Origin: GCA-2712985 sp964515905
GTDB taxonomy: Bacteria > Pseudomonadota > Alphaproteobacteria > UBA7887
Assembly: GCA_964515905.1 (NCBI GenBank)
Contig: CAZEWK010000047.1
Span: 54,454-118,453 of the forward strand
Length of the DNA stretch: 64,000 nt
Direction of reading: 5' to 3'
Every line of letters begins with the position of its first letter. Position 1 is the first letter of the stretch. Of the stretch, positions 52,239 to 62,061 are shown piece by piece. The notes beneath the pieces were generated by a model. The model did not search any database. It was given only the letters and a program-made list of their open reading frames with translations, and had not been told where the DNA came from. Made by a program: the position numbers and the translations under genes.

Positions 52239-54128
52239 TTATTGGCCCACAATTTGTATTGGTGGAAACTTTTTGTTTTCTGAACAACACCATTCCACCG
52301 GCTTCATACCCAGCGCCTCTACTAATGGTGCTAAAACTTCGGAACGCCTGAACGCTCGATCCAAAAGCGCATCTGACTCCCCAGTTTTGCTCCTCACCGC
52401 CAAAGTCTGAATCGCATTTTTCAAGAAATCGATGTCAGTCGACGTTACTGTTTTGATAAAGCCTTCTATGGGAATTCCTTCACTAGATTGAGTCCATTCC
52501 AAACCAATTTGTGATATTAAGTCACCTGTGGGAAGCCGAGCACTAATACGTGGGTGACGACCTAATTCTCCTATACTTGCACCATCATTATTTGCTCGGA
52601 CCTTAAAATTAAGCTTCCAGTGATTTTTGGTGTTTGAAACCTCTCCCTCTGTTGATTTCAATGACCCGGCGGGCCCGTATGGATCTATGCGCAACTTTTC
52701 GACAACTCCGTTCTGAAAAACTCCCTGATCAATCCTTATTTCAACAACAGCATTAAGCGGAGTGCCCTCACCGGATGAAGCACTGCACTGAAAGGACAAC
52801 CTTGTCTCCACAAAGGCGTCTGGAACTACAGTAATACGACACGGCGCCTCGTATATTCGTTCTGTTCCCTCCAGCCCCACCAATAACTGGTCCAAGATCT
52901 CAACGTCTTGTGGAACAAAAAATTCTCCTAAACCAGAAATAAATTTATTCAACCAACTGGGCTCCATCGCCGCGCTTACCGGAATACGCCGAGGTAAATC
53001 CCATACTTCGAGAGGCCCTCGAGGAAACAATGGTTCAAATGCATCCTCTACGGCAATATAGTCAACAGGTACCATATCTTCGAGAAGTGCGACTTTTGCA
53101 TTTGTGCTGCCTAAATAATTTGTAGCTCCACCAAATGGATCAAGATCCAACAACTCGCGAGAGGGAACCGCAATCCCTGTGGGCCACCGCTCTCGCCAAG
53201 AAATACGAAACTGCCTCGCAATCGACGCTCGAGCTTGATCTCTCCGGGTCCCGGCATGGGTGTTTGCGGCAAGACGATAACGCAACGCAGCAAATAATGA
53301 ATCCGCTCTACATTGTATAGCGTCCGCTATACTTTCACCGGAACAACCTTGTTGCCACAACAATTGATAAGTCGTTAATAAATTAGCTCTGTCCGCAGAA
53401 AGTCCAATAAGGCCTGGGATATCTATCCCTGTAAATGATGGAATTCCATAAAACGAATTACTTTCACGACGAAGAAAATTGGATACATTTGGATTCGAAT
53501 TTGATTCATCCCAGGGTTGAACAGCAAAAATAGGTGCGTGGTTTTGGTGACAACCAATACAAATTGCCCGGTCCGCATAAAAAATATTCGGGACACTATC
53601 GGCCCGATAATCTTCAACAATTTGAAATTCAAATCTGCCCATAGATTCGTTGTAGCTTATTACTTCGATGGCGGAAGCACTCGGTTGGTACCCGAGATAA
53701 AAACGATCTTTTAATACAATTAACGGTATTCCCGGAACAGATATAGGATTTGCTTCTGCTGCCACCACTGCTCGAGGGGATTTAAAGAAATGGGGACTAG
53801 CTGCATTGCGCTGAAGTGACCTTCCCAACGGGATGAGAACCTTTTGAAGGGATCGAGTGGTCGTGGCCTTTAAATATTTCTCTATCTCGCCGGTTAAAGT
53901 CTCGAAAGGAAATGGGATACGATACTTCGGAACACCGTCGATATATTCAGTAAAAAGATGGTCAAACAAGGACCTTCCCACTGGAGGAACATCAGGCCCA
54001 GGATCATCAGCACTTGCTACCCACTCCGCACCGCTTTCCGATTCGGTGACTGCATGTGCAGAACGGGCGTCAAAGAAGCCAATTGCGATCAGTATTCCAA
54101 CAAAAATTGAGATAAATGGCAGACGCAT
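52239..54128 (-). CDS. Exported 629-residue protein with one CxxCH haem motif, unknown family
   Basis: A large secreted or periplasmic protein. Its signal peptide is clear (LPFISIFVGILIAIGFFDARSAHA in part, cleavage near SAHA). At about residues 195-203 it has RAICIGCHQNHAPIF, a single c-type haem motif set between a beta-rich N-terminal domain and a long C-terminal region. Elsewhere cysteines occur as a pair at the end (VEWCCSENKKF) and singly (QGCSGES, IQCRADS, APCRITV, FQCSASS), suggesting disulfides. I do not recognise the family. It stands as a single gene between pncB and the DAHP synthase gene. Confidence 0.8.
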   Translation of the reverse strand: MRLPFISIFVGILIAIGFFDARSAHAVTESESGAEWVASADDPGPDVPPVGRSLFDHLFTEYIDGVPKYRIPFPFETLTGEIEKYLKATTTRSLQKVLIPLGRSLQRNAASPHFFKSPRAVVAAEANPISVPGIPLIVLKDRFYLGYQPSASAIEVISYNESMGRFEFQIVEDYRADSVPNIFYADRAICIGCHQNHAPIFAVQPWDESNSNPNVSNFLRRESNSFYGIPSFTGIDIPGLIGLSADRANLLTTYQLLWQQGCSGESIADAIQCRADSLFAALRYRLAANTHAGTRRDQARASIARQFRISWRERWPTGIAVPSRELLDLDPFGGATNYLGSTNAKVALLEDMVPVDYIAVEDAFEPLFPRGPLEVWDLPRRIPVSAAMEPSWLNKFISGLGEFFVPQDVEILDQLLVGLEGTERIYEAPCRITVVPDAFVETRLSFQCSASSGEGTPLNAVVEIRIDQGVFQNGVVEKLRIDPYGPAGSLKSTEGEVSNTKNHWKLNFKVRANNDGASIGELGRHPRISARLPTGDLISQIGLEWTQSSEGIPIEGFIKTVTSTDIDFLKNAIQTLAVRSKTGESDALLDRAFRRSEVLAPLVEALGMKPVEWCCSENKKFPPIQIVGQ

Positions 54129-54242
54129 CTATATTTTCTCAACCTATTATAGTTATCTATTTTTTATAGTGACCACAGTCATTAATCTGGGAGTCCTCCC
54201 AAACTATGAATATATTCTCGCTTGGCGTGATATTGCAAACGA

Positions 54243-55625
54243 CTATTCAGCTGCCGCAACCTGAGGAGAGTCATCTTGCCTTTGTGCTTTAAGTTGTTCA
54301 GCAATCAAAAATGCCAGCTCAAGACTTTGAGATGCATTTAGTCTCGGGTCACAGTGCGTGTGATAGCGATCTCGCAAGTTCTCGTCTGTAATTTCTTGCG
54401 CTCCACCTGTGCATTCGGTTACATCTCTGCCCGTCATCTCAAAATGAACACCACCTGCATAGGTTCCTTCCGCCTCATGAGCAGCAAAAAATCCGCGAAC
54501 CTCGGACACTATGCGATCAAAGGGGCGAGTTTTGTACCCGGTGGTAGACTTAATTGTATTTCCATGCATTGGGTCGCATGCCCACAATACGTTTCTACCC
54601 TCTCTTTTAACCCTAGCAAGTAGAGGAGGTAATAACTTTTTAACTTTGTCCGAACCCATGCGGGCGATCAATGTCAGTCGGCCCGGTTGGTTTCTAGAGT
54701 CTAAGCTATCGATCAAACGTATAAGTTCATCAGGATTCATACTAGGTCCGACCTTCACACCGATTGGATTTTCCACACCACGCAAAAATTCGATATGGGC
54801 CTCATCCAAACCTCGGGTCCTATCTCCTATCCAAAGCATGTGAGCTGAACAGTCATACCAGTCCCCACTGGTGCTATCAACACGGGTCAGCATCTCCTCG
54901 TAACTCAGCAGCAATGCTTCGTGGCTCGTAAAAAAGTCTGTTTGCCTTAGTTCAGACACTTCTTCAGTCGTCAGACCACACGCTTCCATAAAAGCTAAGC
55001 TCTCTCCTATGCGATTTGCAAGATCTCGATACTTATCTGCCTCAGGACTATCAGAGACAAATCCTAAATTCCATTTATGCACTTGATGCAAATCTGCGTA
55101 ACCACCTTGAGCAAATGCCCTTATTAGATTTAAGGTAGAGGCAGCCTGAGAGTATGCCTGAAGCATCCGACTCGGATCTGGAGCCCGAGCACTTTCTGAA
55201 AACTCGATGCCGTTGATTATATCGCCTCTATAGCTTGGCAACTCAATTCCTTCTTGTACCTCTGTATCAGACGAGCGCGGCTTCGCAAATTGTCCGGCCA
55301 TTCGTCCCACTTTAATCACAGGCAAGGTAGCTCCGAAGGTTAATACGACAGCCATCTGCAACAACACCCGAAAAGTATCTCGGATATGGTCAGGATGAAA
55401 CTCTGCAAAACTCTCTGCGCAATCACCACCTTGCAAAAGAAAAGCACGTCCATTTGCTGCATCCGCTAATTTTGTCCTTAAGCTGCGTGCTTCTCCAGCA
55501 AACACCAAAGGCGGGAAACTTTTGATTTGTTGTTCAACAGAAATTTGCGCATCTTGAGCCCCATAGGTAGGCTGATGCTTAATTGGAAATCCACGCCAAC
55601 TATTGACGGTCCAGCGCTCGGCCAT
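54243..55625 (-). CDS. Class II 3-deoxy-7-phosphoheptulonate synthase (plant-type DAHP synthase)
   Basis: First step of the shikimate pathway, joining PEP and erythrose 4-phosphate. The 460-residue length and motifs RAFLLQGGDCAESF, VIKVGRMAGQFAKPRS, SAHMLWIGDRTRG, NPIGVKVGPSM, LIARMGSDK and WACDPMHGNT identify the class II (AroA-II) form common in alphaproteobacteria and plants. No regulatory ACT or chorismate mutase domain is fused. It is a stand-alone gene, about 120 bases from gor. Confidence 0.96.
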   Translation of the reverse strand: MAERWTVNSWRGFPIKHQPTYGAQDAQISVEQQIKSFPPLVFAGEARSLRTKLADAANGRAFLLQGGDCAESFAEFHPDHIRDTFRVLLQMAVVLTFGATLPVIKVGRMAGQFAKPRSSDTEVQEGIELPSYRGDIINGIEFSESARAPDPSRMLQAYSQAASTLNLIRAFAQGGYADLHQVHKWNLGFVSDSPEADKYRDLANRIGESLAFMEACGLTTEEVSELRQTDFFTSHEALLLSYEEMLTRVDSTSGDWYDCSAHMLWIGDRTRGLDEAHIEFLRGVENPIGVKVGPSMNPDELIRLIDSLDSRNQPGRLTLIARMGSDKVKKLLPPLLARVKREGRNVLWACDPMHGNTIKSTTGYKTRPFDRIVSEVRGFFAAHEAEGTYAGGVHFEMTGRDVTECTGGAQEITDENLRDRYHTHCDPRLNASQSLELAFLIAEQLKAQRQDDSPQVAAAE

Positions 55626-55748
55626 GATTACACCTGTGTAGTTTCTATGAATAAGGGCTTGCTATAGCGTGATCTAAACTATTTTCCAAGCTTTTCAAAC
55701 ATATTCTGAATCCAACCAAAGTAGTAACGATCTCATTACATATCACAA

Positions 55749-57119
55749 CTAGGATGTTTCTAGCAGTGGTTCATACATTGTCACAAATTCTTCAGATGAG
55801 GTGGGATGAATAGCCATAGTCGAATCAAATTGTGCCTTCGTAGCACCACATTTAATAGCTATTGCCACTCCCTGAATGATTTCCCCAGCGTCCGGTCCAA
55901 CCATATGGCATCCCAGGACTTTATCCGTATTTCCATTCACAACTAGCTTCATAAAGGTCCGGCCGGTATTTCCACTAATAGTTGCTTTAAGTGGTCGAAA
56001 CTCAGACCGGTAAATACTAATACTTTCATACCTAGAACGCGCGTTTTCTTCCGAGAGCCCTACGGTACCAATTGGGGGTTGACTAAAAACGGCGGTCGCT
56101 ATGTTATTATAATCCACAACCGTTGGTTGGTTATTGTATTTTGTATCGGCAAATGCACGACCTTCGGCGATTGCGACTGGTGTCAAATTAATGCGGTCGG
56201 TACAATCTCCAACAGCGTAGATGTTGTCTACAGAAGTTCGAGACCAGCGATCTACTTTTATTGCTCCATTGTCGGACTTTTTGATACCAACATCATCAAG
56301 GCCCAGAGTCGACGTATTGGGATTTCTTCCCATGGCACACAGCAATTCATCCGCTTCAACAATGTCACCGTCAGACAATTCAACACGATATACATCATCC
56401 GTCTTACTTACTCCGCGCACTGTCACCTCTGACTTCACCCTAATTCCTTGGCGCACCATATCTTCCTGTAAATGATGCCTAACATCATGATCAAATCCGC
56501 GTAGCACGTGCGGGGCACGGATCACCTCGGTTACGTTTGAGCCAAGTTTATTGAAAATTCCAGCAAATTCGACGGCGATGTAACCTCCCCCCAAAATAAT
56601 AATGCGCTCTGGAAAGCTTGTAAGGTCGAACGCTTCAGTGGAGGTAATTGAATCGATCATACCTGGTATTTCCGGCTTCACCGGCCAACCTCCACTGGCT
56701 AACAGAATCGTTTCCGCAGTAACGACTCGCGAACTACCTCTATTGCTGACTTCGACCGTATTTTTATCTATTAATTTTCCTTTTCCCGAAATTAAATCAA
56801 CGTCCGCATCACTTAACATTCTTTTATAAATCTTATTCAGACGCTCAAGTTCTATGTCCTTATTACCAACAAGTGTACCCCAATTAAATGTGACGTCTGA
56901 AGCTGACCATCCATAGTTGATTGAATCCTCGTATTCCTCGGAAAATTGGGAAGCATAAACAAACAGCTTTTTAGGAATGCATCCTCGAAGAACACAAGTC
57001 CCTCCTACCCTATCCTCCTCACAAATCGCTGCTCGAATCCCATAGTTTCCCGCTCGTCGTGTTGCAGCAACACCACCAGATCCAGCGCCAATAGTCAGCA
57101 ATTCGTAATCAAAAGCCAT
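55749..57119 (-). CDS. gor: Glutathione-disulfide reductase
   Basis: FAD/NADPH disulfide reductase of 456 residues. The FAD site is LTIGAGSGGVAATRRAG, the redox pair sits in GGTCVLRGCIPKKLF, the NADPH site is IILGGGYIAVEFAGIF, and the second FAD motif is VDNIYAVGDCTDR. The C-terminal His-Glu pair is in AIHPTSSEEFVTM. The mid-domain HVLRGFDHDVR is a GOR mark. Together with grxD and gabD-adjacent genes it supports a glutathione-based redox system. Confidence 0.96.
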   Translation of the reverse strand: MAFDYELLTIGAGSGGVAATRRAGNYGIRAAICEEDRVGGTCVLRGCIPKKLFVYASQFSEEYEDSINYGWSASDVTFNWGTLVGNKDIELERLNKIYKRMLSDADVDLISGKGKLIDKNTVEVSNRGSSRVVTAETILLASGGWPVKPEIPGMIDSITSTEAFDLTSFPERIIILGGGYIAVEFAGIFNKLGSNVTEVIRAPHVLRGFDHDVRHHLQEDMVRQGIRVKSEVTVRGVSKTDDVYRVELSDGDIVEADELLCAMGRNPNTSTLGLDDVGIKKSDNGAIKVDRWSRTSVDNIYAVGDCTDRINLTPVAIAEGRAFADTKYNNQPTVVDYNNIATAVFSQPPIGTVGLSEENARSRYESISIYRSEFRPLKATISGNTGRTFMKLVVNGNTDKVLGCHMVGPDAGEIIQGVAIAIKCGATKAQFDSTMAIHPTSSEEFVTMYEPLLETS

Positions 57120-57154
57120 TTTAAATTATTAATCCTATCCACTTGTTATGGTAA

Positions 57155-58606
57155 TTAGATGCCACCCATACACAAATATTTAGTTTCCAAATATTCCTGT
57201 AGACCTTCGCGGGCACCCTCACGGCCAAGACCAGATTCCTTGTATCCTCCAAATGGGGCCACCTCAGTAGAAATGATACCTTCATTGATACCCACCATCC
57301 CATATTCTAATGCCTCCGAAACTCGCCAGATGCGCCCTACGTCCCTGCTAAAAAAGTATGCGGCAAGACCAAACTCTGTATCGTTGGCCATTTCTACTGC
57401 TTCATCCTCTGAAGAAAAACGAAATAACGGTGCTACGGGACCGAAAGTTTCTTCACTAGAAATCTTCATTTCTCTAGTTGCTTCCGCAAGAACCGTAGGT
57501 CGAAAAAACTGTCCGCCTAAAGAATGACGTTCTCCTCCAACTACCAAACGTGCTCCCTTGTCCAGCGCATCCTGAATATGTTCCTCAACTTTCTCAACTG
57601 CCGCCATATCAATCAGCGGCCCCTGAGTGACACCATCGCTCAACCCTGACCCAACTTGCAGTTCACCCACGGCCTGGGCAAAGCGTGAGGCAAACTCGTC
57701 GTATACCGAGTCTTGAACCAGAATGCGATTAGCGCATACACAAGTTTGCCCCGCATTTCGATACTTGGATGCCATGGCACCTTGAATGGCCTGCTCCATG
57801 TCACAGTCATCAAAAACTATTAAAGGTGCATTTCCCCCAAGTTCGAGAGACACTTTTTTTATGTTGTTAGCGCACTGGGCCATTAACTCTTTACCGATCA
57901 CTGTCGAACCGGTAAACGAGAGTTTACGAACAATCGGATTACCCGTCATTTCACCACCGATCGCCCGTGCCGACCCACTGAGTAAATTAATAACACCCGC
58001 TGGGATACCAGCACGATCAGCCAATTCTACCAATGCCGTCGCTGTATATGGTGTAGAGCTTGCAGGTTTGAGTACTATCGGACAGCCAGCAGCTAACGCA
58101 GGCCCGGCCTTTCGAGTAATCATAGCAGCGGGAAAATTCCATGGAGTAATCGCCGCAACTACGCCCACGGATTCCTTAATAACTACAATACGACGATCCG
58201 ATATTGTTTGCGGAATAACTTCTCCATAGGCCCTTTTACCCTCCTCAGCGAACCATTCTACGAACCAAGAAGCATAGGCTATCTCTCCTTTGGCTTCCGC
58301 TAATGGCTTGCCTTGCTCCAAGGTCATTAGCATCGCCAAATCATCGGCGTTTGCCAAAATGAGATCATACCAACCACGTATGTACTTTGCTCTCTCTTTA
58401 GCCGTCAGTCGCCGCCATCCCGGCCAAGCCGCGTTCGCTGCCTCTATCGCCCGTCGGGTTTCTGCGGCACCAGCATTAGGCATGGTACCAAGAACATCAC
58501 CATTAGCTGGATTCAGCACTTTCGCAGTATCCCCAGAGTCAGCATCAACCCACTGGCCGTCAATAAAACATTGTTGTTTGAACAAGCTTTTATCATTTAG
58601 CTGCAT
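57155..58606 (-). CDS. gabD: Succinate-semialdehyde dehydrogenase (NAD(P)+), ALDH superfamily
   Basis: Aldehyde dehydrogenase of 483 residues in the GabD group. Motifs: AAITPWNFPAAMITRK, KPASSTPYTA, FTGSTVIGKELM, general-base Glu in SLELGGNAPLIV and the nucleophile Cys in RNAGQTCVCANRI. The C-terminal GMVGINEGIIS and FGGYKESGLGREG also fit. Substrates could be succinate semialdehyde or glutarate semialdehyde. It is 35 bases upstream of gor; no gabT is present. Confidence 0.92.
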   Translation of the reverse strand: MQLNDKSLFKQQCFIDGQWVDADSGDTAKVLNPANGDVLGTMPNAGAAETRRAIEAANAAWPGWRRLTAKERAKYIRGWYDLILANADDLAMLMTLEQGKPLAEAKGEIAYASWFVEWFAEEGKRAYGEVIPQTISDRRIVVIKESVGVVAAITPWNFPAAMITRKAGPALAAGCPIVLKPASSTPYTATALVELADRAGIPAGVINLLSGSARAIGGEMTGNPIVRKLSFTGSTVIGKELMAQCANNIKKVSLELGGNAPLIVFDDCDMEQAIQGAMASKYRNAGQTCVCANRILVQDSVYDEFASRFAQAVGELQVGSGLSDGVTQGPLIDMAAVEKVEEHIQDALDKGARLVVGGERHSLGGQFFRPTVLAEATREMKISSEETFGPVAPLFRFSSEDEAVEMANDTEFGLAAYFFSRDVGRIWRVSEALEYGMVGINEGIISTEVAPFGGYKESGLGREGAREGLQEYLETKYLCMGGI

Positions 58607-58726
58607 AATAAATTCCTCCCAGCAACCAGCACTTCAAAAATGATAGTAGACAAATATAATTCTACTCAACACAACGGTAAATTATCTAACATCGGTTCAA
58701 CCCGTTACAACACCCTGAGCAGTTTG

Positions 58727-59659
58727 CTAGGATTTTTGAACACCTCCACCCGACCGAAGTAATTTTAAGGCGGAATAAATAAACCCGTTTACAGGAGTTT
58801 CAAGCCCATGTTTATGACTCAGACGAACCACCGCACCGTTTAGCCAATCTAGTTCCAATGGCTTACCATGAGTCACATCATAATGCATTGACGAGGTCAT
58901 CTCGGCAGGAAGTTTATCATATAGTGCCATACATTTAGTGGCATCGCTCAAATCAGTATGCATACCTTTTGCCTTAGCCAAGGTAATAACTTCGTTGGCT
59001 GCGGCTCTTAATAAAGAACGACATTCAGGATCCTCACGCACTTGACCAATGGATGATCTAGTCAATGCTGTCATACCATTATGAGGACATAAAAAAATGA
59101 ACTTTTTCCATAAAGATTTAGTGATATCGTTAGTCAGCTCGACATCAATCGATGCGTCCTGGCAAACTGACAAAAAGGACTGGGCCCGCTCACTCATGGA
59201 GCCGTCTAGCTCTCCGAATTCCAATTTAGCCATTTGGCCCGTATGTTTTATATTACCTGGAGATGTAATCAGAGATAGTATATAAGCCACTCCTCCTAAG
59301 ACCCGATTATGACCAACAATCTTCGCAAAAATTTCTTCGTTTTCTACACCATTTTGCAAAGTTATTAAGCAAGTATTGGGACCCAACATTGGTTTACATA
59401 ACTTCGCTACTTCTCCTGATTCTTGGCTCTTTACTGCCACTAAAACGACATCCACCGGACCAATAGTTGAGGGATTTTGTGTCACTGATACCGCATGTAT
59501 GGTGGTATTTCCCAATTCGCTCTCTATGTGCAACCCCGTTTTCTCCATCGCTAAAAAATGGCGTCCACGCTGAACAAAACTGACGTCATGGCCGGCCGCC
59601 GCCAAACGCGCGCCAAAGTAACCTCCAACCCCTCCTGCTCCGATAACTGCTATTTTCAT
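58727..59659 (-). CDS. Ketopantoate reductase family protein (2-dehydropantoate 2-reductase)
   Basis: NADPH-dependent reductase of about 310 residues. The Rossmann start is KIAVIGAGGVGGYFGARLA, followed by HDVSFVQRG, VLVAVKSQE, TLQNGVENEE and the catalytic-lysine region TNDITKSLWKKFIFLCPHNG. The MHYDVTHGKPLELDWLNG block is a mark of the ApbA/PanE family. The ATG at 59659 starts directly at the nucleotide-binding strand; 31 upstream codons are unconserved. Pantothenate synthesis is likely but paralogues with other substrates are common. Confidence 0.9.
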   Translation of the reverse strand: MKIAVIGAGGVGGYFGARLAAAGHDVSFVQRGRHFLAMEKTGLHIESELGNTTIHAVSVTQNPSTIGPVDVVLVAVKSQESGEVAKLCKPMLGPNTCLITLQNGVENEEIFAKIVGHNRVLGGVAYILSLITSPGNIKHTGQMAKLEFGELDGSMSERAQSFLSVCQDASIDVELTNDITKSLWKKFIFLCPHNGMTALTRSSIGQVREDPECRSLLRAAANEVITLAKAKGMHTDLSDATKCMALYDKLPAEMTSSMHYDVTHGKPLELDWLNGAVVRLSHKHGLETPVNGFIYSALKLLRSGGGVQKS

Positions 59660-59892
59660 AAAAGATAGATCCTTACAACTATGGTAAATCAATAGAAACA
59701 ACGAGTGGAAGATATCATTGATTCCGTCCAACTCCGTGCTTTTAGAAGTCAAAAGCTCCTGTGAGTATTTCTTTTCAGCAAGAAATCTGATAAATAATCT
59801 CAGGTAACGTAACTATAACTCGGGCCCAAACCCACCTAACATAGTAGGGAATACCCCGCTAGTACAGGAGCGACCAAAATGGGGAAAAGGGG

Positions 59893-60678
59893 ATGATCGG
59901 AGAACTTTCAAATACCGCTATGAATGGACGACAACGGGCCTTTCGGGCACGGTATAGGGAGAATATCGAGGGCTGGTATAGCGGATGGCTCCATGTTGCG
60001 ATTATTTACTTAATTGGTTTTGGCCTGTTTTTTATATTTATTTCTAATATGAATAATTTGTTATGGTGGGAATGGCTAGCAATCCCGATCATCGGGTTAT
60101 GCTGTAATTTTTTCGAATGGTTTTTACACCGTCAGATTATGCATAGGCCAAGTAAAAACCCTCTTTTCCGGGCCATATACACACGCCACACCCTAAATCA
60201 TCATCAATTTTTTACAGAAAAGGATATGCGGTTCGCAAATTCTGGCGATTGGCGAGTGACGTTCTTTCCACCATACGCGCTCGTAGTTTTTACCATGATG
60301 TCAGTTCCACCGGCTTTGATAGCCGGTTGGTTAGTATCAGCCAATGTTGGGTGGTTGCTTATTTCAACTACCACTGGAATGTATCTGATATACGAATTTA
60401 TGCATTTCTGTTGCCACATTGATGAAGGATGGTTCGTAAGAAACTGTCCTTTTGTAAACACTTTACGCCGTCACCATACTGCCCACCATAGTCACTCAAT
60501 TATGATGGAAAAAAATATGAATTTGACATTTCCAATCAGCGATTGGTTATTTCGAACCTCGGACCTCGATCGGGGTTTGATAGGACATATTTTCAATGGA
60601 TACAATAACGCCCACGTTCGTAATGACCTTAGGCACGTTAGCCCCACACCGGACGGTCTGATCGGAAAAACACACTAG
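59893..60678 (+). CDS. Fatty acid hydroxylase / sterol desaturase superfamily membrane protein
   Basis: A 261-residue membrane protein with about four hydrophobic spans and the di-iron histidine boxes: HRQIMH, TRHTLNHHQFF, MHFCCH and RRHHTAHH. This histidine set is that of the fatty acid hydroxylase superfamily (carotenoid, sterol and lipid hydroxylases). The substrate is not visible. A GGGGAAAAGGGG stretch lies before the ATG. A 61-residue membrane protein and a DUF6166 gene follow closely on the same strand, forming a probable small operon. Confidence 0.88.
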   Translation: MIGELSNTAMNGRQRAFRARYRENIEGWYSGWLHVAIIYLIGFGLFFIFISNMNNLLWWEWLAIPIIGLCCNFFEWFLHRQIMHRPSKNPLFRAIYTRHTLNHHQFFTEKDMRFANSGDWRVTFFPPYALVVFTMMSVPPALIAGWLVSANVGWLLISTTTGMYLIYEFMHFCCHIDEGWFVRNCPFVNTLRRHHTAHHSHSIMMEKNMNLTFPISDWLFRTSDLDRGLIGHIFNGYNNAHVRNDLRHVSPTPDGLIGKTH

Positions 60679-60699
60679 TCATTAAGCTGACTTAATAAA

Positions 60700-60885
60700 A
60701 TGCCCACTAGCATTCAAATACTGATCAGTGTGATGGCTATACTACTGGCCATCTGTGTTGCCTTTTGGCAAAATTCACTTGGAAACATTGCAAACCAGTG
60801 GGTTGCCATTGGTGTTGGCCTTCTTATGCTGTTTGGAATATGGATCTTCCCCGAGGCAAAAGGGGGCCGAAAGAAGGGTGAATAG
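60700..60885 (+). CDS. Small two-span membrane protein
   Basis: A 61-residue protein with two hydrophobic segments (about residues 5-25 and 33-49) and a basic tail AKGGRKKGE. It begins 21 bases after the hydroxylase stop, with the same orientation. I recognise no family. Its closeness to the hydroxylase and its two-span shape make an accessory role for that enzyme possible, which is inference. Confidence 0.6.
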   Translation: MPTSIQILISVMAILLAICVAFWQNSLGNIANQWVAIGVGLLMLFGIWIFPEAKGGRKKGE

Positions 60886-60918
60886 TAGATTAGTTTTCTA
60901 TTTGATTGAGCAAATACA

Positions 60919-61239
60919 ATGAAACGATTCCATGGGGACCGCACGCAGGCTGGAGCAGAAGTGTGGGTGGATAACAAACCACTCCCCAACCGCGCAGACC
61001 TGAAACAACTATCACGGGACGGTCTCTTTGAATGGAGTTACGTGGGGAATGAACCGGCACAACTCGCCCTTGCCATACTCTCTGAGCACTTACAAGACGA
61101 CGAGAAGGCACTGAAACTATATCAACCATTTACGTTACACGTGGTCGCGAATTTTGATAATGAGTGGGAGATGACAAGCAAAAATATTGATACAGCCCTC
61201 AATAATATGTCCGATACGTGGAAAGCTAATGATAAATAA
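60919..61239 (+). CDS. DUF6166 family protein
   Basis: A 106-residue soluble protein. The pattern FHGDRTQAGAEVWVD, LPNRADLKQLS, FEWSYVGNEPAQLALAIL, and DDEKALKLYQPFTLHVVANF fits DUF6166 as I recall it. No function is known; members are often in mobile or accessory regions and plasmids. It is third in the hydroxylase mini-operon and ends just before a short tandem repeat. Confidence 0.8.
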   Translation: MKRFHGDRTQAGAEVWVDNKPLPNRADLKQLSRDGLFEWSYVGNEPAQLALAILSEHLQDDEKALKLYQPFTLHVVANFDNEWEMTSKNIDTALNNMSDTWKANDK

Positions 61240-61252
61240 AATCAATGTTTTA

Positions 61253-61292
61253 TTTAGTACTTATCTAACAACTTTAGTACTTATCTAACAAT
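61253..61292. repeat. Two-copy 20-base tandem repeat
   Basis: The unit TTTAGTACTTATCTAACAAC occurs at 61253-61272 and, with only the last base changed to T, again at 61273-61292. The second copy contains the stop codon of the minus-strand GNAT gene. The repeat lies between convergent DUF6166 and GNAT genes. It probably arose by local duplication; two copies are too few for a CRISPR and there is no hairpin. Confidence 0.9.
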
Positions 61293-61812
61293 TTCTGCCT
61301 AGCAAAACTAATTCTTTGCCTCCAAAAGTCTTTTTTCCTTGAAGATAAAACCCATGAAGGTCGTAAAACGATCGATTCCGCGCTTTAGCGCCGGTGACAA
61401 GATGGACACCAGCCAATCGTCTCTGCGCTACATTTTTAATAAAGGCTTCCACGAGCTGACCCCCGATTCCACGCCCTCTTAAATCGGGATGGCAATTTAC
61501 ATGAAAATGTGCCGGGTAGTTCTGATAATATTTATTAAATCCCCGAAAGTAGAATAGTCTCCTATAAAGGGCTGCAGCACCTGCACTGTCGTAACACCCC
61601 GTCAAATACCCAACTGTTGTTCCAGAGTTACTCTTGAATAAAAAAACCTGTTTAGGTAGCGAATCCAGGTAAAAACCGGACCAAGTTTCAAAAAACACTT
61701 CCTTATCATCTTTGGATAAATTTTCTGTACCGTTTGAAGAGAGGAAAAAAATATCTTTAATGGCCGAACGGGCGGATACAAGATCGGACTCCTCTGCAAA
61801 CATCTTAATCAT
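61285..61812 (-). CDS. GNAT family acetyltransferase
   Basis: A 175-residue Gcn5-related N-acetyltransferase. The acetyl-CoA motif A is HPDLRGRGIGGQLVEAF, preceded by YPAHFHVN and followed by GVHLVTGAKARNRSFYDLHGF, which is motif B with the conserved Tyr. The YPAHFHVN-xx-P start resembles the acetyltransferase-like domain of O-GlcNAcase-type proteins. The acceptor is unknown. A second ATG at 61803 is also possible. Confidence 0.87.
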   Translation of the reverse strand: MIKMFAEESDLVSARSAIKDIFFLSSNGTENLSKDDKEVFFETWSGFYLDSLPKQVFLFKSNSGTTVGYLTGCYDSAGAAALYRRLFYFRGFNKYYQNYPAHFHVNCHPDLRGRGIGGQLVEAFIKNVAQRRLAGVHLVTGAKARNRSFYDLHGFYLQGKKTFGGKELVLLGRNC

Positions 61813-62061
61813 TCATATTCTACGTGTACTGAAGAATTTATTTTCCCGGTCCCAGCTGGTCCCGAATACTGGCAAAAATCACAAACCAATAGAACCTTAG
61901 TTTGTTAAAAAAACCTTTGCGCTCCCGCAGTACCGCAAACTTACCTAAACCACATTCCGTTGTAATAAAACGATTATTTTCCACTCTTTCACAACCTTCC
62001 CATTCTACTAATCTACTAAAACACTAGATCCATGATGAAATCATGCCTAGTCAGTTACCAA

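Noticed and set aside
61253..61292. Tandem repeat as a CRISPR or attachment site
   Set aside because: Only two direct copies with no spacer, no cas genes and no integrase nearby.
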